A DNA stretch of 64,000 nt from Micromonospora sp. Llam0 (GCF_003751085.1 NZ_RJJY01000001.1:3224001-3288000); one strand, 5' to 3'. Shown: positions 34,530 to 43,081, counted from the stretch's first letter. Notes: generated by a model from the sequence alone, not told the origin. Numbers and translations: made by a program.

Positions 34530-34729
34530 TCATTGATGATCCGGCTTTGGAGACTAGGTGCTACCGCCGGGTAAGCAGTAACCCGGGGGTACTACCCCGG
34601 TGGTGTCCTGACACCAGGTCGGTCCGGTCGTAGCCGCACAGTGGTGAACGGCGGCACGGTCCAACAGGTGCGGCAGGCGCTGCGGTGACGGGTCGTCGGG
34701 CCGAACTTCCCGACCCGCCGGCCCGGGTG

Positions 34730-34775
34730 TACGCTCTTGCCCGGTTCAACGGCCGGACGACCTGTGGAGGTGATC
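34730..34775 (+). promoter_or_regulatory. Candidate promoter and unusually perfect ribosome binding site
   Basis: TACGCT at 34730-34735 fits an actinobacterial -10. GGAGGTGATC at 34766-34775 is fully complementary to the conserved 3' end of 16S rRNA, longer than any other site in the window. It is followed 4 bases later by GTG. The same bases can pair with AGCGATCCTCC just downstream (34787-34797), which could hide the site in a hairpin. Confidence 0.45.
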
Positions 34776-34778
34776 GCT

Positions 34779-34832
34779 GTGCGAGATAGCGATCCTCCTA
34801 GTCGTCGCCGGGCCACCGGTCGAGCGCGCTGA
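34779..34832 (+). CDS. Putative 17-residue leader peptide
   Basis: GTG at 34779 follows the perfect ribosome site and opens 17 codons (MRDSDPPSRRRATGRAR) to TGA at 34830-34832. It is too short for family comparison. It could be a regulatory leader or a genuine small protein; the basic C-terminal half is noticeable. Support is the ribosome site and the surrounding promoter/terminator. Confidence 0.35.
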   Translation: MRDSDPPSRRRATGRAR

Positions 34833-34944
34833 GGTCGGCGCGGCTCCCGGTGCGCCCGCGCGATCTGCCCGTGTCGCCCCGTCAGCCCGCCCGCCGGTCA
34901 CCCTGATCCACAGGTGGCCGGCCCGTCGCCGGAGTCCACCCTCG

Positions 34945-35031
34945 ATGAACCGTTACGTCGCACCGCTGGGGTTCACCCTGGCCGCCGTCTGGATCGCCGT
35001 CATCTTCGTACTGGCCAGCGGCGCACGGTGA
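34945..35031 (+). CDS. Putative 28-residue single-TM small protein
   Basis: The ATG at 34945 has GGAG 10 nt upstream and encodes MNRYVAPLGFTLAAVWIAVI plus FVLASGAR. This is one membrane helix framed by polar ends, the usual form of bacterial small membrane proteins. The stop is 1 nt before the terminator hairpin, as expected for the last gene of a transcript. Confidence 0.5.
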   Translation: MNRYVAPLGFTLAAVWIAVIFVLASGAR

Positions 35032-35032
35032 C

Positions 35033-35077
35033 GGGTCCCGGGCCGGCGGGTATCCGTCACCCGCCGGCCCGGGACCC
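35033..35077 (+). terminator. Very strong hairpin terminator
   Basis: A perfect 19-bp inverted repeat, GGGTCCCGGGCCGGCGGGT and its complement, has a 7-nt loop. It sits right after the 28-residue ORF and could also serve the minus-strand VWA operon, whose last stop is at 35138. Confidence 0.82.
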
Positions 35078-35137
35078 GCCACCTACCGACCGTCGCCCAC
35101 TGCCCGACCCGGCACCTGCTGGTCCGGCCGGGCCGTC

Positions 35138-36088
35138 TCACGGCAGCCGCGAGGTCCACAACAGACTGAGCACCGCCGCGCCCAACGCGAGCAGCAACGC
35201 CAGGGCCGCGTACCACTGGGTTATCTCCCGGGGCACGGTCCGCTGCCCGATCGACGAGCCCATGTCCTCGTACACCTGGTTGAGCTCGCCCACCGACGCC
35301 GCCTCGTAGAAGAAGCCGTTGGTCGCCTCGGCCAGCTCGGCCAGCGCGAACCGGTCCACCGGCACCCGCTGCACCTGGTTGCCGATCTGCACCTGGCCGT
35401 CGTCGGTGCCGAACGCGATCGTCGACACCGGTACGTTGGCCGCCGACGCCGCCGCGGCGGCCTCCTCGACCGACCGGCCCGAGGTGCGGTAGCCGTCCGA
35501 CAACAGCACGATCCGGGCCGGCGGCGGGCCCTGCGCGCCGTCGGTCGGCACCAGCCGGATCGCCTCCAACGAGGTGAACACGGCCTCGCCGGTGGCGGTC
35601 GCCTCGGCCAGCACCAGACCGTCGATCGCCTGGGACACCGCGGCCCGGTCCTTGGTCGGCGAGACCAGCACGTTCGCCGACTTGGCGAACGCGACCAACC
35701 CGATGTTGTAGCCCTCCGGCAGCTCCGCGACGAACTCCTTCGCCGCCTGCTGGGCCGCCTCGATCCGGCTGGGCGGCACGTCGTCGGCCTCCATCGACAG
35801 CGACACGTCGATGGCGAGCATGACGGTGGCCCGCTCCAGCGACTCCTCGGTGTCGATCGACGGCCGGGCCAGCGCCGACGCCAGCACCAGCAGGCTGAGC
35901 AGGAACGCCCCGGCGGCCAGGTGACGGCGCCAGCCGAGACCACGCGGGGCCAGCGTGCGCAGCAGGTCCACATTGGTGAACCGGACCGCGTACGCCTTAC
36001 GACGGAACTGACGCCAGACGTACATCCCGGCGATCGCCAGGACCGGTAGCAGGGCGAGCAGCCACCAGGGCTGCAGGAAACGGATCAT
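35138..36088 (-). CDS. VWA-domain membrane protein (BatA-like)
   Basis: 316 residues. Two N-terminal helices (WWLLALLPVLAIAGMYVW and LAAGAFLLSLLVLASALA) are followed by a von Willebrand A domain (about 85-270) with the MIDAS motif DVSLSM and a later conserved Thr/Asp region. A last C-terminal membrane helix (YAALALLLALGAAVLSLLW) follows. Such proteins act with MoxR ATPases and DUF58 proteins in metal-dependent protein assembly or envelope stress. The ATG overlaps the DUF58 stop by 4 bp. Confidence 0.9.
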   Translation of the reverse strand: MIRFLQPWWLLALLPVLAIAGMYVWRQFRRKAYAVRFTNVDLLRTLAPRGLGWRRHLAAGAFLLSLLVLASALARPSIDTEESLERATVMLAIDVSLSMEADDVPPSRIEAAQQAAKEFVAELPEGYNIGLVAFAKSANVLVSPTKDRAAVSQAIDGLVLAEATATGEAVFTSLEAIRLVPTDGAQGPPPARIVLLSDGYRTSGRSVEEAAAAASAANVPVSTIAFGTDDGQVQIGNQVQRVPVDRFALAELAEATNGFFYEAASVGELNQVYEDMGSSIGQRTVPREITQWYAALALLLALGAAVLSLLWTSRLP

Positions 36089-37050
36089 CGAGCTTCGCTT
36101 TCCGGGCGCGGGGTGGGGGCCGGGCGGGCGATGCCCCGGGTACGGGCGTGCCGCTGCCCGGCAACGAACCGGACGATGTCCAGCAGCCAGTCCGAGTCGG
36201 TCCGCAGCCGCAGGTGGGCCGCGCCGGCACCGCGCAGGGTCTGCGCGATCGCCGCCCGCTGGGCCCCGGCCGCCTCGGCGTACCGCCGGCGCAGCCGTGG
36301 ATCGGCGGTCTGCACCTCGTGCAGCGTGCCGGTCTCCGGGTCGGCCAGGGTCAGCACGCCGGCGTCGGGCAGCTCCAGCTCACGCGGATCGACCACCTCG
36401 ACGGCGAGGACGTCGTGGCGGACGGCGAGTTTGCGGACCTGCCGGCCCCACTGCTGCGGCGGGGCCAGGAAATCGGAGATCACCACGGCGACGCCACGGC
36501 GACGCGGCGGCCGGTTCAGCATGTCGATCAGGGCGCCGAGGTCGCTGCGGCCGGGCCGGGACTGGGTGCCGGCGATCGCCCGCAGCAGCCCGTGCGCCTC
36601 CTTGCGGCCGGTCCGCGCCGGCAGCCGGGTGAGGACGCCGCCCAGCGCCGGATCACCGGTGCCGATCACCGCGCCGACCCGGTTACCGCCCCGCGCGGTC
36701 AGGTGCACCATCGCCGCCGCCGCCGAGACGGCCAGATCCCGCTTGAGACAGCGGGCGGTGCCGAAGTCCAGACTGGCCGACAGGTCCACCGCCACCCAGG
36801 CTTCCAGCTCCCGGTCGGCCACGGTACGCCGTACGTGCGGCACGGTGGTCCGGGCCGTCACCGGCCAGTCCATCCGGCGTACGTCGTCACCGGGCCGGTA
36901 CTCGGTCGACTCACCGGCCTCGCTGCCCGGACCGGGCAGCAGCCCCACGTAGTCGCCCTGCAGCAGGCCGTCGAGTTTGCGGGTGACGGTCAGGTAGAGC
37001 CGGGACAGCACCGCCTCCGCCCGGCCCGAACTCGGCACCGCAGCGGTCAC
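36085..37050 (-). CDS. DUF58 protein
   Basis: 321 residues. The DUF58 core stands at EYRPGDDVRRMDWPVTARTTVPHVR and the following DRELEAWVAVDLSASLDFG, a VWA-like part that retains DxSxS. No membrane helices are present, unlike many DUF58 relatives. It overlaps both neighbours by 4 bp, so moxR, DUF58 and VWA genes form one coupled operon. Confidence 0.9.
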   Translation of the reverse strand: MTAAVPSSGRAEAVLSRLYLTVTRKLDGLLQGDYVGLLPGPGSEAGESTEYRPGDDVRRMDWPVTARTTVPHVRRTVADRELEAWVAVDLSASLDFGTARCLKRDLAVSAAAAMVHLTARGGNRVGAVIGTGDPALGGVLTRLPARTGRKEAHGLLRAIAGTQSRPGRSDLGALIDMLNRPPRRRGVAVVISDFLAPPQQWGRQVRKLAVRHDVLAVEVVDPRELELPDAGVLTLADPETGTLHEVQTADPRLRRRYAEAAGAQRAAIAQTLRGAGAAHLRLRTDSDWLLDIVRFVAGQRHARTRGIARPAPTPRPESEAR

Positions 37051-38189
37051 TGCGACTGCCCGGGCCAGCCGGCGCCGCCGCCGGGCGGGCCGGGCACCGC
37101 GGCGGCCGGCGCGGCATGTCCCATCGGTCCCACCGGCTGCGGCGTCGCGTTCTGCCGGGGAGCGACCGACGGCAGCGGCACCGTCTGCATGATCCGCCCG
37201 ACGACGTGGTCGGCGGGCACGTCGTCGGCGAGCGCGTCGTAGCTGAGCACCAGCCGGTGACGCAGGATGTCCGGGGCGATGTCCTGCACGTCCTGCGGCA
37301 ACGCGTAGTCGCGTCCACGCAGCAGCGCCAACGCCCGGGTGGCCCGCACGATGCCCAGCGAGGCGCGCGGGCTGGCACCGTACTGGATCAGCTGCGCGAC
37401 GTCCGGCATGCCGTGCTCGGCCGGTGCCCGGGTGGCCAGCACCAGCCGTACGGTGTAGTCGACCAACGCGTTGTGCACGAACACCCTGTCCGCCTTGCGC
37501 TGCAGGTCGACCAGGTCGGTGGGTTTGAAGATGACGCTCGGCTGCGGCGCCTCCACCCCCATCCGGTAGACGATCTCCCGCTCCTCCGCGTCGGTCGGAT
37601 AGCCCACCACGATCTTCATCAGGAACCGGTCGCGCTGGGCCTCCGGCAGTGGGTAGACGCCCTCCTGCTCGATCGGGTTCTGGGTGGCCATCACCAGGAA
37701 CGGATCCGGTACCGGGTGTGTCTGCCCGCCCAGCGACACCTGCCGCTCGCTCATCACCTCGAGCAGCGCCGACTGCACCTTGGCCGGCGCGCGGTTGATC
37801 TCGTCGGCGAGCAGGAAGTTGACGAACACCGGCCCGAGTTCGATGTCGAACTTCTCGCTGGACTGCCGGTAGATCCGGGTGCCCACCAGGTCGGCGGGGA
37901 CCAGGTCAGGGGTGAACTGGATCCGGGCGAACGAACCACCCACGACGGTGGCGAGGGTCTCCACGGCGAGTGTCTTCGCCACCCCGGGGACGCCTTCCAG
38001 GAGGCAGTGCCCCCGGGCGAGCAGCGCGACGAACATCCGCTCGACCATCCGGTCCTGACCGACGATGACCCGTTTCACCTCGAACATCGCCCGCTCGAGC
38101 AGGGTCGCGTCGGTGGCCGGTGTCGCCTCGGGGGGCGACGGCGGCGCGGCGGTCGGTGTCGACGATTCGGGCGTGGTCGGCTGGGCCAC
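37047..38189 (-). CDS. MoxR-family AAA+ ATPase
   Basis: 380 residues. An N-terminal Pro/Ala/Thr tail is followed by the AAA core: LLEGVPGVAKT (Walker A, about 64-74), FLLADEINRAPAKVQSALLEVM (Walker B), QNPIEQEGVYPLPEAQRDRF (sensor and arginine finger). The C-terminal lid has PRASLGIVRATRALALLRGR. The tail after residue 345 is Gly/Pro-rich. It acts as chaperone for the DUF58/VWA partners in the same operon. Confidence 0.93.
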   Translation of the reverse strand: MAQPTTPESSTPTAAPPSPPEATPATDATLLERAMFEVKRVIVGQDRMVERMFVALLARGHCLLEGVPGVAKTLAVETLATVVGGSFARIQFTPDLVPADLVGTRIYRQSSEKFDIELGPVFVNFLLADEINRAPAKVQSALLEVMSERQVSLGGQTHPVPDPFLVMATQNPIEQEGVYPLPEAQRDRFLMKIVVGYPTDAEEREIVYRMGVEAPQPSVIFKPTDLVDLQRKADRVFVHNALVDYTVRLVLATRAPAEHGMPDVAQLIQYGASPRASLGIVRATRALALLRGRDYALPQDVQDIAPDILRHRLVLSYDALADDVPADHVVGRIMQTVPLPSVAPRQNATPQPVGPMGHAAPAAAVPGPPGGGAGWPGQSQ

Positions 38190-38432
38190 CGGTCCTCCAC
38201 AGCGTGGTTCTGGCGCCGTCAGGGTTCTGGCGTCGTCGGTTGAAAAGGTCGTGCCGCACTAAGCGTCGCACGCCGGTCCGAACCGGCGGGCAGGGGCCGA
38301 GAAAGCACCGCCAGGTGGGTAGACACGAGGGGGATCGGCGTGTGTACGATTCAGCCGTCGCCGGGCGGCTTCCCCCGTGGCCGCCCGGCGCTCACACCCT
38401 CGGCTCGTGCCGCCTCTGGCCTGGTACCGACC
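38190..38432. other. Intergenic region between divergent moxR and small zinc-protein genes
   Basis: About 245 bp with no convincing ORF; it must hold the moxR promoter on one strand. The plus-strand promoter of the next gene is the TAGACT at 38433-38438, listed under that gene. Confidence 0.4.
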
Positions 38433-38444
38433 TAGACTCGTGCC

Positions 38445-38669
38445 GTGGCCACGCCCCCCGATTCCGCCGACACCGCACCGGGTGAGCAGTTGATCTGCTC
38501 AGCCAAAGGCTGCCGTGCCCCGGCGATCTGGGCGCTCAACTGGAACAATCCCCGGCTGCACCAGCCCGAACGCCGCAAGACCTGGCTGGCCTGCGCCGAC
38601 CACCGGGAGCGGCTCGGCGACTTCCTGCACGTACGCGGATTCCTCCGCGACGTGGCACCGCTTGGCTGA
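38445..38669 (+). CDS. Small zinc-finger-like protein
   Basis: 74 residues. Four likely metal ligands, CSAKGC (Cys18/Cys23) and CADH (Cys50/His53), frame a WALNWNNPRLHQPERRKTW segment. Homologues occur widely in actinobacteria next to PH-domain genes and are sometimes misnamed; function unknown. TAGACT is 6 nt before the GTG, indicating a leaderless message. Confidence 0.75.
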   Translation: MATPPDSADTAPGEQLICSAKGCRAPAIWALNWNNPRLHQPERRKTWLACADHRERLGDFLHVRGFLRDVAPLG

Positions 38670-38687
38670 TCGCCTACGCTCGTAAGG

Positions 38688-39209
38688 GTGACCGAACAGT
38701 CCGCCGCACCGGCAGCCCCGCTCAGCCCGTTGGAGCCCTGGCCGGAGACGGTGCAGTGGCAGCCCGTCTCCCGTGACCTGGTCTGGGTGGAGCTGATCCG
38801 GCTCGCCATCGGGATGAGTTTCCTGCTCGTCGGCCTCGGCATCGGCTGGGCGATCACCGGCTTCTGGTTCGTCGGCGTCGGCTTCGCCGCCGCCGTGCTG
38901 CTCACCGTGCTGCGGGTGGTGGCGACGGTGCGGGCCGTCTACGCCTGGGGGTACGCCGAGCGCGACGACGACCTGCTGGTGCGACACGGACTGCTGGTAC
39001 GCCGGCTGTCGATCGTCCCGTACGCCCGGATGCAGTTCGTCGACGTCTCCGCCGGCCCGCTGGAACGGGCCTTCGACCTGGCGACCGTGCAGCTGCACAC
39101 GGCCGCAGCGGCCAGCGACGCCCGGGTGCCCGGGCTACGACCCGCCGAGGCGTCCCGGCTACGGGACCGGCTCACCGCGCTCGGCGAGATCCGGGCGGAG
39201 GGCCTGTGA
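38688..39209 (+). CDS. PH-domain membrane protein (YdbS-like)
   Basis: 173 residues. Two membrane helices (about 35-75: LIRLAIGMSFLLVGLGIGWAI, FWFVGVGFAAAVLLTVLRVV) come before a bacterial PH (bPH2/DUF304) domain with the signature YAERDDDLLVRHGLLVRRLSIVPYARMQFVDV. The pair with the next gene mirrors B. subtilis YdbS-YdbT. Its stop overlaps the next ATG/GTG by 4 bp. TACGCT lies 7 nt before the GTG. Confidence 0.87.
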   Translation: MTEQSAAPAAPLSPLEPWPETVQWQPVSRDLVWVELIRLAIGMSFLLVGLGIGWAITGFWFVGVGFAAAVLLTVLRVVATVRAVYAWGYAERDDDLLVRHGLLVRRLSIVPYARMQFVDVSAGPLERAFDLATVQLHTAAAASDARVPGLRPAEASRLRDRLTALGEIRAEGL

Positions 39210-40753
39210 GCCAGCCGCACGAGCCGGTCCCACCGCCAGTCCCGCCGGCCCAGCCCGGGCCGCCGCCCGGCCAGCCGCCGCCCGGGGCCCCGGCGCCGTA
39301 CCCGCCGCCCGGCCAGGCCTACCCACTGCCCGGCCAGCCGTACCCGCCGTACCCGCCGTACCCGCCGCACGGTCCGGTCGAGGAGCCCCGCCAGCGGCTG
39401 CACCCGCTGAGCCCGATCCTCAAGGGCAGCAGGGCCCTCGTGGTGATCATCGCCGGCCTGTCCTGGCAGACGCTCGGCCGGGTCGGTTTCGGCCGCTTCG
39501 CGCTGCTGGTCGTGCTGTGCCTGCTCGGCTACCTGGCGGTGGCGGTGATCAGCTGGTACAACACCGGCTACCACGTGGTCGGCCGTGAGCTGCGAATTCA
39601 CGAGGGACTGCTGTGGCGGCGGACCCGTGCCATCCCGCTGGAGCGGCTGCAGGCCGTCGAAGTGGTCCGGCCACTGCTTGCCCAGCTGACCGGCCTGGCC
39701 GAGCTGCGGCTCGAAGTGGTCGGCGGTGGCCAGACCGAGGCACCGCTGGCGTACTTGACCGTCGCCGACGCCGCCGCGCTGCGGGCCCGGCTGCTGGCGC
39801 TCGCCGGCCGCGCCGGCCGCACCGGGGCGGCACCGGACGCGACGGCCCCCGACGGGACGGCACCGCCCGACGGCACCCCGGCCGGCCTGCCCGACCCGTC
39901 TGCGCCGCCACCCGGCCGGCTGCTGCACACCGTGGTCAACCGGGACCTGCTGATCAGCCAGCTGCTCACCCCGCAGACCATGTTCCTGCCGTTCGGCGCC
40001 GCGTTCGTGATCGCCCAGTTCGCGATGGACGCCACCTGGTCGTTCGTGGCGGTCGCCAGCACCCTGACCGCCACCGCCGGCATCATCCTGCAGCCGATCC
40101 GACGGGTGCTCAGCGACTGGAACTTCCGGCTGGCCCGCGACGAGGTGGGGCTGCGGGTCCGGCACGGGCTGACCGAGACCCGGTCGCAGACCGTACCGCT
40201 GCACCGGATCCAGGCGATCGGGGTTACCTGGCCGCTGCTGTGGCGGGGGAAGAAGTGGCTGCAGATGCGGCTGCACGTCGCCGGCTACGCCGCACCGGAC
40301 GGGCAGGGCGGCGGCACCCAGTCCGACCAGTTGCTGCCGGTCGGCGTACTGCCGACCGCGAACCACATCCTCGCTGACGTGCTGCCCGGCATCGCGCTCG
40401 ACGCGCTGCGAATGACGCCGCCGCCGCGCCGGGCCCGCTGGCTCAACCCGCTGGTGCAGCCGAAGCTCGGCGCCGGGCTGGCCGACGACGTGTTCAGCGT
40501 GCGCAGCGGGCTGCTGACCCGGCAAATGATGGTCGTGCCGTACGCGCGGATGCAGAGCGTACGGGTGGTGCGCGGGCCGTTGCAGCGGCTGCTCGGATTG
40601 GCCACCGTGTACGCCGACACCGCCGGTGGGCCGAGCGCCGCCGCCAAGGATCGGGACGTAGCCGAGGCGTGGTGGCTGGCGGCGCAGCTCAGCGACCGGG
40701 CCCGCGCCGCCCGCAGCACAGCCGATCCGACCTCGCCGCAGCCGTCGATCTAG
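39206..40753 (+). CDS. PH-domain membrane protein (YdbT-like)
   Basis: 515 residues. The first 65 are Pro/Gly/Tyr-rich with PYPPYPPYPP-type repeats. Then follow about five membrane helices and three bPH2 domains, each with a polar patch such as LLWRRTRAIPLERLQAVEV, HGLTETRSQTVPLHRIQAIGV and SGLLTRQMMVVPYARMQSV. Residues 210-240 contain an Ala/Pro/Gly-rich insert. The family is thought to act in envelope defence against antimicrobial proteins. The stop TAG lies in an inverted-repeat arm. Confidence 0.87.
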   Translation: MSQPHEPVPPPVPPAQPGPPPGQPPPGAPAPYPPPGQAYPLPGQPYPPYPPYPPHGPVEEPRQRLHPLSPILKGSRALVVIIAGLSWQTLGRVGFGRFALLVVLCLLGYLAVAVISWYNTGYHVVGRELRIHEGLLWRRTRAIPLERLQAVEVVRPLLAQLTGLAELRLEVVGGGQTEAPLAYLTVADAAALRARLLALAGRAGRTGAAPDATAPDGTAPPDGTPAGLPDPSAPPPGRLLHTVVNRDLLISQLLTPQTMFLPFGAAFVIAQFAMDATWSFVAVASTLTATAGIILQPIRRVLSDWNFRLARDEVGLRVRHGLTETRSQTVPLHRIQAIGVTWPLLWRGKKWLQMRLHVAGYAAPDGQGGGTQSDQLLPVGVLPTANHILADVLPGIALDALRMTPPPRRARWLNPLVQPKLGAGLADDVFSVRSGLLTRQMMVVPYARMQSVRVVRGPLQRLLGLATVYADTAGGPSAAAKDRDVAEAWWLAAQLSDRARAARSTADPTSPQPSI

Positions 40754-40793
40754 AAGGATTATGGTCGATATACCGGCCAAATCCTTCTAGATC
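40747..40793. terminator. Inverted repeat carrying both convergent stop codons
   Basis: GATCTAGAAGGATT (40747-40760) and its exact complement AATCCTTCTAGATC (40780-40793) enclose a 19-nt loop. The PH-domain gene's TAG lies in the left arm and the Sir2 pseudogene's TAG lies in the right arm. It can act as a bidirectional terminator. The AT content is unusual for this window. Confidence 0.65.
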
Positions 40794-41306
40794 AACTGGT
40801 GGACGAGGGCGGGCAGCACCGTACCGATGGGTTCGCGCAGCACCGCGTCGGCGATCGGGTCGTACGGCGTCGCGGCCTTCAGGATGCCGCCGCACAAGCG
40901 GCAGTCCGGGTCGTCCTCACCGGCCGCCACCCGGGCCAGCGCCTCGTCCATGCCGGTCCGGTCGTCGCAGCTTAGGCACTCGACCTCGGACATGGTGCCG
41001 TGGATCTCGATCACCTTGTCCGGACTGTTGCCGGCACGCTGGTGCAGGCCGTCGATGTTCTGGGTGACGATCGCGGCCAGCCGACCGGACCGCTCCAGCT
41101 CCACCAGACTCGCGTGGCCCTCGTTCGGCTGCGCGGACCAGGCCGGATGATCCCGCCGGCCGAGCCAGGACCGCCGCCGCACCGCCGGGTCGGCGACGTA
41201 CGCGTCGAGGGTGAACAGCTTGGCGGCCTGCGGGTCCCTCGTCCAGACGCCGTTGGGCCCACTGCGCCACCTCGTCGACAGGTGCCACACTCGATCGGTC
41301 GGACAT
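40787..41306 (-). pseudogene. Sir2-family NAD-dependent deacylase pseudogene
   Basis: The sequence is a paralogue of the intact gene at 51870-52637. It starts MSDRSSVAPVDEVAQW at ATG 41306, then a deletion removes the NAD-binding GAGIST region (about 26 residues) and shifts the frame into GPNGVWTRDPQAAKL. The TQNIDGLHQRAGNSP loop, catalytic-type His (IEIHGTM) and zinc cysteines (CLSC, CRLCG) are still readable. After GGILKAAT a second in-frame deletion of about 65 residues jumps to PYDPIADAV. Without GAGIST and the second half of the Rossmann domain it cannot be active. A TACCGT-7nt-ATG promoter relic remains. Confidence 0.8.
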
Positions 41307-41397
41307 GTCCCCGACGGTAACCGCCGTTCGCGGCGTCGGCCGCCGCGATCCCGGCGGGCGAGGCGAGCCGCGTCCACCGCAGGTGCCGGTCGCCGGG

Positions 41398-41874
41398 TCA
41401 CCCGTCACCGTCGTCGTCCGGCTCGCCGGCCGGCATCAGCCCGGACAGGTGCAGCACAGCCCGGATGCGCCGGGTGGAGCTCGCGTCCCATCGGTCCAGA
41501 ATGGTGAGTGCCCGCAGGAACGGTCGACACGGTGCCGGGATGCCGCCGCACCGGTGACACTCCCCGGTGGTGCGGTTCGGGATGTGGGTCCGGGCGGTGG
41601 AGTTCGCATCATGGACGGCTCGGACCAGCTCCGGTGACCAGGTAGGGTCGCCGCCTCGCGCCGGGTCGTCCAGGGCGCCAGCGGGAGTTGGCGCCATGCC
41701 GCATCCCCCGGCGAGCTGGAAACGGTCGTCCTGGTCCGGGTCTGTCTCCCCCGGGTTGCGCTTCGGCAGCGGCGGCCGGCCCGGTGTCGGATCGACGTTT
41801 CGCGGTGTGCCGATCGAGGTGTAGCGGGCCAGCCTCGGCGTCCCACCGATCCCGTCGTTTCTGATCATCATTAC
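41398..41874 (-). CDS. Hypothetical protein with a small Cys/His motif
   Basis: 158 residues from the first of two adjacent ATGs (41874, 41871) behind GAGGGGGT. The N-terminal half is polar and Pro-rich; CHRCGGIPAPC (about 110-120) looks like part of a metal site. It is divergent from the XRE/DUF397 pair with about 160 bp between. I do not recognise the family; it appears lineage-specific. Confidence 0.55.
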   Translation of the reverse strand, partial: VMMIRNDGIGGTPRLARYTSIGTPRNVDPTPGRPPLPKRNPGETDPDQDDRFQLAGGCGMAPTPAGALDDPARGGDPTWSPELVRAVHDANSTARTHIPNRTTGECHRCGGIPAPCRPFLRALTILDRWDASSTRRIRAVLHLSGLMPAGEPDDDGDG

Positions 41875-42036
41875 CCCCTCGGATCGATTACGAACAGCGT
41901 GTATCTTTCTGCTGAGTTCCAGCCTGGATCGCTGACCATGCTCAATGGAAGAAGGCGTTAAGCCCAGGGAATGTACATGCCGTCCAGGCCAGCAAAAGAT
42001 CAACAACTTCGAGTGATTTGGGGGATGTGAAGGTCT

Positions 42037-42822
42037 ATGGCTGGGAGCGATTATCTGATATCGGAGCTACGCCGGCTGCGCGAGTCGTTCGGGTTGACCC
42101 AGGAAGCGTGGGCCGACCGGATCCACTTCTCGGCGAAGCACGTGGGTGCCATCGAGCGCGGCGAACGGCCCGCGCTGCCGGACTACCTGAAGGCCGTCGA
42201 CAAGGTGTTCGGCACCGCCCTGGTCAGGTTCTATCGGGAGTTCGTCCGGGGCGACTGGACACCCGTGTGGTACCGGCCGTTCGTCGAGTACGAAGGTCGG
42301 GCGACCCTGCTGCGGGTCTACCATCCGACGCTGATCCCCGGACTGCTGCAAACCGAGGCGTACGCACGCGCTCTCCTGCCGGCGATGAACGTCCCGGCCG
42401 AGGACGTCGAACAGACGCTCGCGGCAAGGCTGGACCGGCAAGAGATCATCAGCCGAACCACCAGCCCATGCCGCCTGGTCGTGATCCTCGACGAAATGGC
42501 GATCCGCCGCACCGTCGGCGGGCCGGAAGTGATGCGCGAGCAACTCAAAGCGCTGACGGAGGTAGGCGATCGGCCGAATGTACAGATCCACGTGGTGCCA
42601 CTGGCCACCCCGGCGTATGTCGGGATGTACGGCCCGATCGTCCTGGCCTCGGTTGAGGGTCGCACAGTCGGCTTCCTCGAAGGCCACCAGGAGGGCCGAG
42701 TGGTGGAGTCACCCGACCGCACCGCGAGCCTGGAGAGCGACTGGGAGTCGATCCGGCAGTACGCTCTACCCTGCGCGCAGTCGCTCGAATTGATCACGAA
42801 GGCGGGAGAGACATGGACCTGA
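42037..42822 (+). CDS. XRE-family regulator with DUF5753 domain
   Basis: 261 residues. The N-terminal helix-turn-helix (LRRLRESFGLTQEAWADRIHFSAKHVGAIERGERPA) is followed by a DUF5753 domain (about 90-260, GLLQTEAYARALLPA, QNPIV-free core, VPLATPAYVGMYGPIVLAS). Such regulators are abundant in streptomycetes and relatives and are paired with DUF397 proteins in development and antibiotic control. It overlaps the next gene by 10 bp. Confidence 0.9.
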   Translation: MAGSDYLISELRRLRESFGLTQEAWADRIHFSAKHVGAIERGERPALPDYLKAVDKVFGTALVRFYREFVRGDWTPVWYRPFVEYEGRATLLRVYHPTLIPGLLQTEAYARALLPAMNVPAEDVEQTLAARLDRQEIISRTTSPCRLVVILDEMAIRRTVGGPEVMREQLKALTEVGDRPNVQIHVVPLATPAYVGMYGPIVLASVEGRTVGFLEGHQEGRVVESPDRTASLESDWESIRQYALPCAQSLELITKAGETWT

Positions 42823-43001
42823 CCAAGCCTCGTTGGCGTAAGAGCACCAAGTCCGACACAGGGGCCTGCGTCGAGGTGGCCGACAACGTCGCCGGGCGCG
42901 TCCTCGTACGGGACACCAAGGACCGCGACGGCGCGATGCTGACCTTCGGACCGACCGCGTGGCAGTCCTTCGTGTCGACGGCTGCCACCCTGAAGCCTTG
43001 A
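42813..43001 (+). CDS. DUF397 protein
   Basis: 62 residues with the DUF397 signature: WRKSTKSDTGACVEVAD at the start, VLVRDTKDRDGAMLTF in the middle and W-x-F near the end. It overlaps the XRE gene by 10 bp, the standard arrangement. DUF397 proteins are thought to counter or partner the adjacent XRE regulator (as in toxin-antitoxin-like and WhiJ/BldB-like systems). Confidence 0.9.
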   Translation: MDLTKPRWRKSTKSDTGACVEVADNVAGRVLVRDTKDRDGAMLTFGPTAWQSFVSTAATLKP

Positions 43002-43039
43002 GCCATCGGACAGCACCAAGTCAGCCGTAGGCCGGATCG

Positions 43040-43081
43040 CCCAGCCCCGGCTCCGCTCTCGCGGTTGGAGCCGAGGCTGGG
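43040..43081. terminator. Hairpin terminator
   Basis: CCCAGCCCCGGCTCC and GGAGCCGAGGCTGGG form a 15-bp stem with one mismatch and a 12-nt loop, between the DUF397 stop and the convergent MFS pseudogene. Confidence 0.75.

Noticed and set aside
34561..34749. Minus-strand 62-codon frame upstream of fabG
   Set aside because: No ribosome site, no conserved features, and biased composition.
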